Positions 36,291-45,286 of a DNA stretch of 64,000 nt are shown in pieces. How positions within the stretch are numbered: position 1 is the stretch's first letter; each line of letters begins with the position of its first letter. The translations under genes were made by a program, and so were the position numbers. The notes below the pieces were generated by a model. The model was not told where the DNA came from. It ran no database searches and saw only the letters and a list, made by a program, of their open reading frames with translations. This DNA comes from Saprospiraceae bacterium (GTDB lineage Bacteria; Bacteroidota; Bacteroidia; Chitinophagales; Saprospiraceae): positions 62,001 through 126,000 of the forward strand of contig JADKGI010000001.1 in the NCBI GenBank assembly GCA_016722285.1. Direction: 5' to 3'.

Positions 36291-37796
36291 TCAAGAAACT
36301 GATTTCTCAAAATAGTCAGCTGCGCGGATTATTCTGGATGCACATTCATTATTTCCGATTAATGTTATAGATTGTATCAGATCAGGTCCCTGCATGGATC
36401 CACTGACAGCAATACGGAGCAAAGACATTATATCTCCCGCCTTGAGTGACTTTTCAGCTATGTATCCTTTTATGGTTGCCTCAATTTCATTTTCCGGGCA
36501 TATCATCAGGCTTTCAGCCATACTTTTAAGATGAAAACTATACTCTGGTTTATATTTTTTTGATATCGTATTGTCATCGTAGGTACCTGGAGGCTCAAAG
36601 AAAAACCTGGCATTGTCCAGGATTTCGTCAGTCTTATGTACCCGCTCCTTCATGAGTCCACATACATCAGCTATGTACTCCACAGTAACATGATAACCGG
36701 CTTCAATCACCTTGTTTTGTATTAAATATGCCAATTTCAGGTTGTCGCTTTGTATGATATAGTGCTGATTAAACCATTTAGCTTTTTCGATATCAAACCT
36801 GGCTCCAGATTTTACTATTTTCTCCAGGCTGAATGCTTCACATAGTTCTGATAAGGTAAATAATTCCTGATCATTGCCTGGACTCCAACCGAGCAAAACG
36901 AGAAAATTTATCAATGCCTCCGGCAGGAACCCATCCTCTCTGAAACCGGTAAAGTTATCTTCTTCATGATCACTATCCCAGGAAAGCGGAAAAACCGGAA
37001 ATCCAAATTTTGCTCCGTCGCGTTTACTGAGTTTGCCCTTTCCTGTTGGTTTTAATATGAGCGGAAGATGTGCAAAAGCCGGGGGTGTCCAATCCATACA
37101 TGCATACATAAATACATGCTTAGCAGTACTTGAAAGCCACTCTTCACCTCTTATCACGTGTGAAATCTGCATCAGATGGTCGTCAACTATATTTGCGAGA
37201 TGATAGGTTGGCATTCCATCCCCCTTCAAAATGACTTTGTCATCCAGTTCATTTGTATCAAATGACACATGTCCTCGGATCTCGTCATCAAATGAGATAA
37301 CCTGATCCACTGGCATTTGAAGTCTGATGGCTACATCATCGTTTTTTTCCATGAGGGACTCAACAGTCGCTGCAGGCAGAGTAAGGCTATTCTTCAAAGT
37401 ATTTCTACTCTTATTATCGTATTTAAAAGTTGGATTGCTTTCACGCATTGATTCCAGTTCTTCAGGGGTATCAAATGCATAATAAGCATGCCCCCGACTA
37501 ACCAACAGGTCAGCATATTCCCGATAGATGTCCTTTCTCTCTGACTGCCGGTAGGGGCCAACTTGACCTCCGAATTCCGGTCCTTCATCAGGAAGAAGAC
37601 CAAACCACCTCAAAGAATCAATAATATACGTTTCTGCTCCGGGTACATATCTCACCTGGTCGGTATCTTCGATACGCAAAACAAAGGTGCCGTTGTATTT
37701 TTTTGCAAAAAGATAATTATACAATGCGGTCCTGATGCCACCTATATGCAGTGGCCCTGTTGGGCTTGGTGCAAATCGTACTCTGATTTTTGTCAT
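36291..37796 (-). CDS. gltX: Glutamate-tRNA ligase
   Basis: A 501-residue class I aminoacyl-tRNA synthetase charging tRNA-Glu. The HIGH-type signature is in RFAPSPTGPLHIGGIRTAL, and the KMSKS loop is KLSKRDG. FVLRIEDTDQ and YHLANIVDDHLMQISHVIRG are typical of bacterial GluRS. The C-terminal helical anticodon-binding domain occupies about 350-501. Length is normal. It is a monocistronic-looking gene 168 bases upstream of the citrate synthase start. Confidence 0.95.
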   Translation of the reverse strand: MTKIRVRFAPSPTGPLHIGGIRTALYNYLFAKKYNGTFVLRIEDTDQVRYVPGAETYIIDSLRWFGLLPDEGPEFGGQVGPYRQSERKDIYREYADLLVSRGHAYYAFDTPEELESMRESNPTFKYDNKSRNTLKNSLTLPAATVESLMEKNDDVAIRLQMPVDQVISFDDEIRGHVSFDTNELDDKVILKGDGMPTYHLANIVDDHLMQISHVIRGEEWLSSTAKHVFMYACMDWTPPAFAHLPLILKPTGKGKLSKRDGAKFGFPVFPLSWDSDHEEDNFTGFREDGFLPEALINFLVLLGWSPGNDQELFTLSELCEAFSLEKIVKSGARFDIEKAKWFNQHYIIQSDNLKLAYLIQNKVIEAGYHVTVEYIADVCGLMKERVHKTDEILDNARFFFEPPGTYDDNTISKKYKPEYSFHLKSMAESLMICPENEIEATIKGYIAEKSLKAGDIMSLLRIAVSGSMQGPDLIQSITLIGNNECASRIIRAADYFEKSVS

Positions 37797-37952
37797 CTTT
37801 ATTATTTTTTTTTGTTTCCTGATAATTGTTAATTAATTCCAAATCAGGGCATGATGTGTATTACAATTAAGGAAATAATCCGTTATTATAAATATAGAAT
37901 TTTAATAGTCTGCAAAATTAGTCTTTAAAGCTGAATTCAGCAAAATATTATT

Positions 37953-38594
37953 ATGTATCTGGTAAAAACGCCTCCACTTATTAAAACAATATTTTCCGAT
38001 TATATCTGGAATATTGAAACTGATGAAAAAGAAGTCTTCCTTACTTTTGATGATGGTCCCATACCGGAAGTAACGACATGGATTCTCGACCTGTTAAAAA
38101 AATTTAGTTTTAAAGCCACTTTTTTTTGTGTAGGTGAAAATGTAAAAAAATACCCGGAAATATTACGTCGGATCATTTCAGAAGGTCATTCAATCGGTAA
38201 TCACACGTATAATCACATCAACGGATGGCTGACAGACCGTGAAACATACCTGGAAAATGTGGCTAAGTGCGATCAATATGTTGATACTCCTTTATTCCGG
38301 CCACCCTATGGTAAAATGCGCCCGGGTCAGGCCTTATCACTGAAATCAGACAAGGCCATCATCATGTGGGATGTGCTGAGTGGAGATTTTGATAAAAATA
38401 TAAGTTCTGAAATGTGTCTCGAAAACGTGATAAATAATTTTGAGAAAGGATCGATTATCGTTTTTCATGATAGTATAAAAGCAGAACAAAAGCTAAGGTA
38501 TGTTTTACCTGAATTTTTTAAACATTTGTCAGATAATGGTTATAAAAGTTCAGACCTTAAGTCCCTCGTCAATAATTATGCTGAAGCCTTTTGA
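37953..38594 (+). CDS. Polysaccharide deacetylase (NodB homology domain)
   Basis: A 213-residue carbohydrate esterase 4 protein. NodB motifs are all visible: TFDDGP with the catalytic base and metal Asp, HSIGNHTYNH with the two metal His, FRPPYG, the WDVLSGDFD stretch and a terminal IIVFHDS with the catalytic His. There is no signal peptide or membrane anchor, so it may act in the cytoplasm or lack a recognised signal; targets would be N-acetylated glycans. Its stop codon overlaps the ATG of the START-like gene by one base, so the two form a translationally coupled pair. Confidence 0.9.
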   Translation: MYLVKTPPLIKTIFSDYIWNIETDEKEVFLTFDDGPIPEVTTWILDLLKKFSFKATFFCVGENVKKYPEILRRIISEGHSIGNHTYNHINGWLTDRETYLENVAKCDQYVDTPLFRPPYGKMRPGQALSLKSDKAIIMWDVLSGDFDKNISSEMCLENVINNFEKGSIIVFHDSIKAEQKLRYVLPEFFKHLSDNGYKSSDLKSLVNNYAEAF

Positions 38595-39200
38595 TGACAA
38601 AAATTTTGTTTTGTACACTATGTTTTATTTACTTTCCTTTGGCCTCATATTCTCAGGATGAATGGACATTTTATAAAACTCAGGATGCTGTCTCTTTATG
38701 GATAAAAGATGTCCCAGGCAGTAAGTTAAGTCAGTTCAAGTTAGAAACAACGGTCCGGAGTAACCTCGCTTCATTTTACCGGATCTTACGATGTGGAAAA
38801 TATGTCAGCATGGTATGACAAAGTCAAAAGTGTCAGACTCCTGAAAAAACTTTCAGACACGGAAGCCATTTACCTACTTGAATACAATCTCCCGTTCCCA
38901 TTTGAAAACAGAGTCTCTACAGTAAAAGGAAGTATGATATTTGACAGACAAAGCAATCTGGTCCGGATAATTACGGAATATTATCCTTATGAAATTCCTG
39001 AATCCTTCCAGGGAAAACCCGTTATCAATATTATCAAAAGTTATTGGGAAGTGACAGACAATAAAAACGGTACAATAAAAATTATTCATTCCGGATACAT
39101 GGATCCGGGCGGAAACATACCAGTCTGGCTCACTAATGAAGGAGTGACATCAACCCCTTTTAAGACCATCAGAAACTTAAAAAAACTATTGAAGGCTTAA
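38594..39200 (+). pseudogene. START/SRPBCC-like exported protein, frameshifted
   Basis: A lipid-binding START-like protein of about 200 residues split into two frames (38594-38818 and in-frame from about 38793-39200). The N-terminal part has a signal peptide (hydrophobic, ending SYSQ) and the typical opening DEWTFYKTQDAVSLWIKDV; the second part continues NMSAWYDKVKSVRLLKK, YLLEYNLPFPFENR and WLTNEGVTSTPF, as in START-domain proteins. The break is near 38785-38792. Restoring the frame needs a gain of two bases or loss of one, unlike the other breaks in this window. Its ATG overlaps the stop of the deacetylase gene. Confidence 0.78.
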
Positions 39201-39239
39201 TAGTCCGATCATAAAAGGTCTCATTTGATCACTTTTTTA

Positions 39240-39247
39240 TAAATTTG
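39240..39247 (+). promoter_or_regulatory. Candidate -7 box (TAAATTTG) for the acetyltransferase gene
   Basis: TAAATTTG fits TAnnTTTG, 25 bases before the ATG at 39273, after the START-like gene has ended. Confidence 0.35.
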
Positions 39248-39272
39248 AGCTTAATCGTCATTTATACATCAT

Positions 39273-39725
39273 ATGCAGTCATTTATCATCAGAAAAGCCG
39301 AACTTCAGGATATTTCTTCCATTTGCAATCTGGTACATGAGCTGGCAGTGTATGAAAAAGAACCTGAGGCATTGAAAATAGGAATTAAGGAATATCAGGA
39401 AGCATTTATTGAAGGACTAATTGACAGTATTGTTGCTGAATATGAGGGAAAAGTCGTTGGTATTACCGTTTTTTATATGACTTTTTCGACCTGGAGAGGA
39501 AAGTGTCTGTACCTCGAAGATTTCTATGTCCAACCGGAGTACAGAAAGTATGGCATAGGTCAAAAACTGTTTGAAGCTTATTTAAGTGAAGCTAAATCGA
39601 GAGGCGCAAAACTAACGAGGTGGCAGGTACTTGACTGGAACGAAATCGCTTTAAATTTTTATCATAAAAATCACGCCATCATCGAAAAAAACTGGTGGAA
39701 CGGCAAGCTCTTTTTTAATGAATGA
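39273..39725 (+). CDS. GNAT acetyltransferase, diamine N-acetyltransferase-like
   Basis: A 150-residue GNAT enzyme. Acetyl-CoA binding is shown by VQPEYRKYGIGQKLFEAYL (the R/Q-x-x-G-x-G/A pyrophosphate loop). YLEDFYVQPEYR and RWQVLDWNEIALNFY are strongly reminiscent of spermidine/spermine (diamine) N-acetyltransferases, so a polyamine or thialysine-like amine is the likely acceptor. Full length for the class, cytosolic. It is a single gene between the START-like gene and ilvA. Confidence 0.87.
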   Translation: MQSFIIRKAELQDISSICNLVHELAVYEKEPEALKIGIKEYQEAFIEGLIDSIVAEYEGKVVGITVFYMTFSTWRGKCLYLEDFYVQPEYRKYGIGQKLFEAYLSEAKSRGAKLTRWQVLDWNEIALNFYHKNHAIIEKNWWNGKLFFNE

Positions 39726-39907
39726 CGTATGTAAGTAATTTAAAATTCGATTCTACTTTCTGGTTGCATTTTAATAGAAAGCAAAAAAGCTCCTGATCGG
39801 TAAAAATGTAAATGGAATGACTGATAGCCCTGTGTAATAATAGAAATGTATCCTTAATAAACAATCCTTCACCCCTTGATCTTGGGAAAATTTCTACACT
39901 AATGGTG

Positions 39908-39915
39908 TATCTTTG
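39908..39915 (+). promoter_or_regulatory. Candidate -7 box (TATCTTTG) for ilvA
   Basis: TATCTTTG fits TAnnTTTG and lies 20 bases before the ATG at 39935. An alternative upstream ATG at 39902 would lie before this box, so the box, if real, fixes the downstream ATG as the start. Confidence 0.4.
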
Positions 39916-39934
39916 TCCTGACAATTCTGAATAT

Positions 39935-41173
39935 ATGATATCGGTCCAGAAAATAGAAAATGCTTACTTAAATATCCGCGATGTAGTCATACAAACACCG
40001 CTGATAAGGAATTACAATATGTCAAAAAGATACCATTGCAACATCTTTCTGAAACGGGAAGATATGCAGGTAGTCAGGTCGTTTAAAATCAGGGGAGCAT
40101 ATAATAAAATGAAGATGATGGGTCCGGAAAACCTCGCCAAAGGGGTGATCTGTGCCAGCGCCGGCAATCATGCTCAGGGAGTTGCATTTGCCTGCTCCTC
40201 GCTGAATACGCATGGTATCATTTACATGCCTACCACTACACCAAAACAAAAGATAAGCAAGGTGAAACATTTCGGTGGGGACTGGATAGAAATCAGGCTC
40301 GTCGGTGATACATTTGACACAGCCAATAAGGTGGCTTTGAGATATTCTTCAGATGAAGGGATTCCTTATATTCATCCATTTAATGATAAAGATGTCATGG
40401 CTGGACAGGGTACTGTAGCCAAAGAAATACTGGACGAAATGACTCAACCCATAGATTACCTGTTGGTAGCGGTGGGTGGTGGTGGGCTGATATCCGGTGT
40501 AGGTTCATATTTCAGACAAAAGAGCCCGGGAACGAAAATTATTGCTGTGGAAGCCGAAGGTGCTCCGGCCCTCGCTGAATCTTTAAAGGCCAATCAACTG
40601 GTGCAATTAGACAAAATAGATTCATTTGCAGATGGCATCGCCGTTCAGATGATAGGTAATGAAACTTTTGAAATATGCAAAGAAGTCATCGATGATATCA
40701 TCCTCGTGCCCGAAGGAAATATCTGCTCTTCTATCCTCTCATTGTACAATGATGAAGCCATCGTGGTCGAACCTGCAGGCGCGATTAGTATTTCCGCGCT
40801 AGATTATATTTCAGATGATATACAAGGTAAAAATGTCGTGATTATCGTTTGTGGTGGCAATAATGACATCACCCGGACGGAAGATATCAGAGAAAGAGCA
40901 CTATTGTGGGAAGGAAGGAAACATTATTTTATAGTCAGATTTCCCCAAAGGGCAGGTGCTCTGCTGGATTTTTTAAAACTTATGGGTCCAAATGACGACA
41001 TAGCCCATTTTGCTTATACAAAAAAAACAACCCGTGACAGTGGCCCGGCGTTGGTAGGTATTGAATTCAAATATAAAGAAGATTATCAGCCACTGGTGGA
41101 TAGATTGGTTGCAAACAACATCAATTTTGAACACCTGAATAATAATCCTTTACTTTTCCAAATGTTGGTGTAA
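39935..41173 (+). CDS. ilvA: Threonine ammonia-lyase (threonine dehydratase)
   Basis: A 412-residue PLP enzyme deaminating threonine to 2-oxobutanoate, the first step of isoleucine synthesis. I start at the second ATG (39935) because the protein fold begins there (MISVQKIENAYLNI) and a promoter box overlaps the upstream extension. PLP-binding Lys51 is in RSFKIRGAYNKM; the phosphate loop is VAVGGGGLISG. The C-terminal domain (about 325-412; YFIVRFPQRAGALLDFLK, PALVGIEFK) is the single ACT-like regulatory domain of the short enzyme class, so feedback by isoleucine is possible. The other ilv/leu genes are not in view. Confidence 0.92.
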   Translation: MISVQKIENAYLNIRDVVIQTPLIRNYNMSKRYHCNIFLKREDMQVVRSFKIRGAYNKMKMMGPENLAKGVICASAGNHAQGVAFACSSLNTHGIIYMPTTTPKQKISKVKHFGGDWIEIRLVGDTFDTANKVALRYSSDEGIPYIHPFNDKDVMAGQGTVAKEILDEMTQPIDYLLVAVGGGGLISGVGSYFRQKSPGTKIIAVEAEGAPALAESLKANQLVQLDKIDSFADGIAVQMIGNETFEICKEVIDDIILVPEGNICSSILSLYNDEAIVVEPAGAISISALDYISDDIQGKNVVIIVCGGNNDITRTEDIRERALLWEGRKHYFIVRFPQRAGALLDFLKLMGPNDDIAHFAYTKKTTRDSGPALVGIEFKYKEDYQPLVDRLVANNINFEHLNNNPLLFQMLV

Positions 41174-41207
41174 ACCACATTAGACTACTTATCTTCAATT
41201 CAAGCTT

Positions 41208-42401
41208 ATGATTACTACTATAAAAAGCATATTTATTTTAATCCTGAAAATAATAATATCACTTGTACTATTGATATTTCTCATACTTGCAGTATTATAT
41301 TCAGGGACAACTATATATAATTTTCCACAAACCAAACCATTTGCCGGATCTGAAATATTTAATCCATATAACACACAAGATTCCATTCAATATAAAGCAA
41401 ATTTCCACGCCCACACCTACTCCTGGTATGGATTGACACATGGGGGAAATACAGATAAGGAAGTGTACGACGCATACATGAAAAAAGGATATGATATCGC
41501 ATGTATTTCAAATTACCATAAAATCAGTACGTATCATTCTGCACTTACACCATTGTATATTCCGGCTTACGAACACGGATACAATGTAAATAAAGCCCAT
41601 TATCTGGTCATAAATGCTGAAAAAGTAAGTTATGGCGATTTCCCCTTATGGCAAAGCAGCTCTCATCAGCAAACCATCATCGATGTATTGAGAAAAAATG
41701 CCGAAATCGTAACTATTGCGCATCCTAAATTTGGAGGTGGTCGATCATATGAAAATATCAGTACCATAGTGGGATATCATCTTATGGAAGTCCTCAATCA
41801 TTACAGAAATTCAGAAGCATTTTGGGATCAGGCATTGTCGGTCGGAAAATTATCCTGGATAATAGGAAATGATGATATTCACGACCTACAGGATCCCACA
41901 ATATTCAAGATATGGAATATCATTTTTTCCAATACATATAGCCGGGATTCCATACTGTCAAATCTGAAAAAGGGGAATAACTATGTCGTACAGAGTGAAA
42001 ACGGAAGTACTGAAAATTCTTTTGTTTCCTGCATTAAAAAGGATGAAAATACCTTCAGGTTTAACTTTGGGAATGAAGTGGATACAATATTATTTATAGG
42101 TCAGAATGGGGATATAAAGCAAATAAATACCAAAACAAAAAGTGCACAATACTCATTCGTGACGGCTGACACATACGTCAGGGTTGTTGCCCATAATAAA
42201 AAAAGCAGCATATTCCTGAATCCGCTTTTCAGATATGACGGAATTAAACTACCATATGTAGCTAATCTGAATGCTACGAAAAATTTGTTTCTGACATGGA
42301 TATGCCGCCTGTTTTTCATATCCCTAGCCATGTTTACTATAATGGCTTGGAAAAAAGTCATTTTCCTGAATACAAACCCCGACAAAAATATTGAAATGTG
42401 A
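41208..42401 (+). CDS. Membrane protein with PHP-like metallohydrolase domain
   Basis: A 397-residue protein with one N-terminal transmembrane segment (about 5-35), a soluble domain and a second hydrophobic segment near residues 360-380. The soluble domain looks like a polymerase-and-histidinol-phosphatase (PHP) fold: metal-ligand stretches FHAHTYSWYG, ISNYHKI, IAHPKFGGG and GNDDIHD appear in order, although the second usually reads TDH in other PHP proteins. A phosphoesterase activity at the membrane surface is plausible; the substrate is unknown. It is followed 29 bases later by a lipid-linked-sugar transferase gene, so a role in envelope glycan or lipid handling is likely. Confidence 0.7.
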   Translation: MITTIKSIFILILKIIISLVLLIFLILAVLYSGTTIYNFPQTKPFAGSEIFNPYNTQDSIQYKANFHAHTYSWYGLTHGGNTDKEVYDAYMKKGYDIACISNYHKISTYHSALTPLYIPAYEHGYNVNKAHYLVINAEKVSYGDFPLWQSSSHQQTIIDVLRKNAEIVTIAHPKFGGGRSYENISTIVGYHLMEVLNHYRNSEAFWDQALSVGKLSWIIGNDDIHDLQDPTIFKIWNIIFSNTYSRDSILSNLKKGNNYVVQSENGSTENSFVSCIKKDENTFRFNFGNEVDTILFIGQNGDIKQINTKTKSAQYSFVTADTYVRVVAHNKKSSIFLNPLFRYDGIKLPYVANLNATKNLFLTWICRLFFISLAMFTIMAWKKVIFLNTNPDKNIEM

Positions 42402-42430
42402 ACTTTGCCGGTAAGCAGATATAGGACAAA

Positions 42431-44173
42431 ATGAGAAATACACTTGAAAAAATAAAGAATGCCCTGAGATATTATTCTTCCATTCTTTTAAAAGAAAAGA
42501 GAGCCGGTATCTTGTTGATGGGTTTTTTATCATTATTCTTTTTTGTTGGACTGGGCAACTTTCATTTATTCGACTGGGATGAAATTAATTTTGCTGAATC
42601 TGCAAGGGAAATGCTAGAATCGCACAACTACAGCCTGGTTCAGATCAATTACACGCCTTTTTGGGAGAAGCCACCATTCTTTTTTTGGTTACAGGCTATC
42701 TCTATGAAAATGTTTGGTATCAATGACTTTGCTGCCCGGTTGCCCAATGCTGTTTTCGGATTTATTTATCTGATCACTATATTTATAATGGGTCGAAAAT
42801 TAAAAGACAATGCCTTTGGTATTATTTGGTCTCTTCTGTATTTCGGTTCTTTTCTTCCACATTTATACTTCAAGTCCGGGATAATAGACCCTGTATTCAA
42901 TTACTTTATTTTTTTAGCTGTTTACTTTACAGCTCAGATATTTGAAAGTAAAGGAACGCAACCGCGATATGCGATGTATGCGGGGTTGAGTATCGGCATC
43001 AGTTTTATCACAAAAGGACCCGTGGGTTTATTGCTACTGCTGCTGACACTATTTTGTATTATCGTGTATCGCTACTTTTCTCAGTCCGGTTTAAAAGATT
43101 TATCATTGTCAACCACGATAGAACAGTCCAAAAAATATGTTTCAGAATATTCTGTCTGGAAAAATATTTATCTATTTTCGCTTGGATTCCTGATTATTGT
43201 GGCAACATGGCTACTCGCAGAGGTATATCACCATGGTTTTGATATACTCGCAAAATTTATTTATTACCAGATAGAACTGTTTAATTCGCCTGTTGCTGGT
43301 CACGGACAGCCGTTTTATTACCATTTTGTTGTCGTTTTACTTGGCTGTTTTCCAGCTTCGGTTTTCGCCTTGCCAAGCCTGATAAGAAGTAAAAACGGTC
43401 CATTATGTTTTTTTAGAGTTTGGATGGTCGCCCTGTTCTGGGTAGTCATGATCATTTTCAGCATCAGCACGACCAAGATCGTACATTATTCTTCTATGAC
43501 ATATTTACCCCTAACTTTCCTGGCAGCTTTATATGTCTATGGAATGATTAAGAAGAATAGTGAGTTAAAAAAATATGTGCTGTTCATCTATTTAATTATT
43601 GGATTTTTCTGGGCTACTATCCTTACGGCAGCTTTATTTTTACTGAACCATGTTTCGGTTATTATCCCATTTATCAAAGATGATTTTGCTGTTCAGTCAT
43701 TGCTTACTCCTGTCTTCTGGTCGGGATATGAGCCTGCCATTGGATTGGTATTCGCTTCGGGTTTGATTATTGCCCTGATCTGTTTCCTCCAAAAAAAACA
43801 TTTCAAAGCCTTATTTGCCGTTTCATTGTCTGTTGGATTGACTTTGTTGTTACTCGCTATTTTTGTTTTACCGGGTGTAGAGCGATTTACTCAGGGTCCG
43901 GCCATAGATTTTTATCAATCTCTGGAATATAAAGATGTATATGTCGAAACCGTCGGATTCAAAAGTTATGCTCAATATTTCTATAAAAAATCAAAACCGG
44001 GCCAAAATCCGAAGAGAACAGAAAAAGAATGGCTGCTTTACGGAGATATTGACAAGCCTGTTTATTTCGTAACCAAGGTCAATAATACCGAGCTGGATAC
44101 CATCAGTCACATAATAAAAATTAAAACTGAAGGTGGATTCTCGTTTTATAAACGCAATAATGTATCCCACTGA
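42431..44173 (+). CDS. GT39/ArnT-like membrane glycosyltransferase
   Basis: A 580-residue integral membrane protein with about a dozen hydrophobic segments. It belongs to the polyprenyl-phosphate-sugar transferase superfamily (GT39, PMT/ArnT). The first periplasmic loop carries the catalytic DE in FDWDEINFAESAREML, and FWEKPPFFFWLQAI and GISFITKGPVGLLL are family hallmarks. The last 90 residues form a soluble tail. It would move a sugar from an undecaprenyl carrier to a lipid or protein at the periplasmic face. The upstream PHP-like gene is 29 bases away, and the GT2 enzyme at 9.4 kb could make such a donor, though that link is inference. Confidence 0.88.
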   Translation: MRNTLEKIKNALRYYSSILLKEKRAGILLMGFLSLFFFVGLGNFHLFDWDEINFAESAREMLESHNYSLVQINYTPFWEKPPFFFWLQAISMKMFGINDFAARLPNAVFGFIYLITIFIMGRKLKDNAFGIIWSLLYFGSFLPHLYFKSGIIDPVFNYFIFLAVYFTAQIFESKGTQPRYAMYAGLSIGISFITKGPVGLLLLLLTLFCIIVYRYFSQSGLKDLSLSTTIEQSKKYVSEYSVWKNIYLFSLGFLIIVATWLLAEVYHHGFDILAKFIYYQIELFNSPVAGHGQPFYYHFVVVLLGCFPASVFALPSLIRSKNGPLCFFRVWMVALFWVVMIIFSISTTKIVHYSSMTYLPLTFLAALYVYGMIKKNSELKKYVLFIYLIIGFFWATILTAALFLLNHVSVIIPFIKDDFAVQSLLTPVFWSGYEPAIGLVFASGLIIALICFLQKKHFKALFAVSLSVGLTLLLLAIFVLPGVERFTQGPAIDFYQSLEYKDVYVETVGFKSYAQYFYKKSKPGQNPKRTEKEWLLYGDIDKPVYFVTKVNNTELDTISHIIKIKTEGGFSFYKRNNVSH

Positions 44174-44190
44174 GTTTAATAAAACTGAGT

Positions 44191-45276
44191 CTATTTCTGA
44201 GCGGTTTTTACCAGATACCAGGCGACTGCTGAAAAGATAATATTTGGTATCCACACTCCAATAAGCGGGCTCAGGTCCAGATTAGTAGAAAAAGTAGTAC
44301 TGAATTTTGATAATATGACAAAAGTGGCCCCCAATATGACTCCGGTAGCAATATGAAAACCCATTCCACCCCTGACTTTTCGCGACGCAACGGCTACTCC
44401 AATCAGGGTCAGAATAAAAATAGTAAATGGATCAGCCGTCCGTCTGTACAATTCTATTTTGTATTTTTTACCTGAATCCAGACCCTTATCCTGTTCGTAT
44501 TTCAGAAAATTGCGCAATTCTGTCGATGTCATGAGTTCCATTTGATTTGCATATCTCGTAAAATCATCAGGAACAAAGTTGAAAGTGGTATCAATAAAAT
44601 CGTTGGGCCTGGACTTGAGCGTTTCATAAAGATCACCGAAAGTCCTTTCTTCATAACCTTCGATTTTCCAGTGATTGGGTTCGCCTGTAAATAATATCCT
44701 GTTAGCTTTAAGAGTGTAAATTAGCTGATTGTCCTTAAATCTTTCTATCCTGAATGTACGTCCCGTGCTATCGGTGCTTGAATAACTCCGGATATACACC
44801 TTTTCATTCTTTGAAATCCAGAAATGTATATTGTGATTCAGGGTTGATTTCAGGTTGGGTTTTATATATTGGACTTCAAAGGCATTTTTGTATGTATTGC
44901 TCCTGGGTATAACGTAATTATTGCCTATCCATAGCAATGAAGCTATTATTCCCGCTGCAATCATATAAGGAACCATGAGCCGGGAATAGCTCACTTTGGC
45001 ACTCAGCATGCTGATGATTTCAGAATTTTTTGCCATCCGTGAAGTAAAAAATATAACAGCAAGATGGGCAAAGAGTGGCCACAACAAGGCGTTTATATAG
45101 GGAATAAAATGGAGGTAATATTGAATAAATATTTCCGGAAATGTAAGTTTTGAATTTACAAATTTGTCAATCCATTCGAAATAATTAATAGATACTGCGA
45201 TCATGGTGATGAGCATCATTGTAAAGAAGAATGTGCTCAGATATGCTTTGATAATATACCAGTCCAGTATTTTCAT
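44191..45276 (-). CDS. LptF/LptG family LPS export permease
   Basis: A 361-residue YjgP/YjgQ permease, the inner-membrane partner of LptB that extracts LPS and delivers it to the Lpt bridge. It has transmembrane helices at about 5-35, 55-80 and 100-120, a periplasmic beta-jellyroll domain (about 130-265, HFWISKNEKVYIRSY, NRILFTGEPNHWKIEGYEERTF), and three C-terminal helices (FTIFILTLIGVAVASRK, ATGVILGATFVILSKF). Whether it is F or G cannot be decided. It is the last gene of a minus-strand run with rodA and tgt; the gap to tgt is 10 bases, so it is almost certainly in that operon. Confidence 0.9.
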   Translation of the reverse strand: MKILDWYIIKAYLSTFFFTMMLITMIAVSINYFEWIDKFVNSKLTFPEIFIQYYLHFIPYINALLWPLFAHLAVIFFTSRMAKNSEIISMLSAKVSYSRLMVPYMIAAGIIASLLWIGNNYVIPRSNTYKNAFEVQYIKPNLKSTLNHNIHFWISKNEKVYIRSYSSTDSTGRTFRIERFKDNQLIYTLKANRILFTGEPNHWKIEGYEERTFGDLYETLKSRPNDFIDTTFNFVPDDFTRYANQMELMTSTELRNFLKYEQDKGLDSGKKYKIELYRRTADPFTIFILTLIGVAVASRKVRGGMGFHIATGVILGATFVILSKFSTTFSTNLDLSPLIGVWIPNIIFSAVAWYLVKTAQK

Positions 45277-45286
45277 TGGCAGTATT

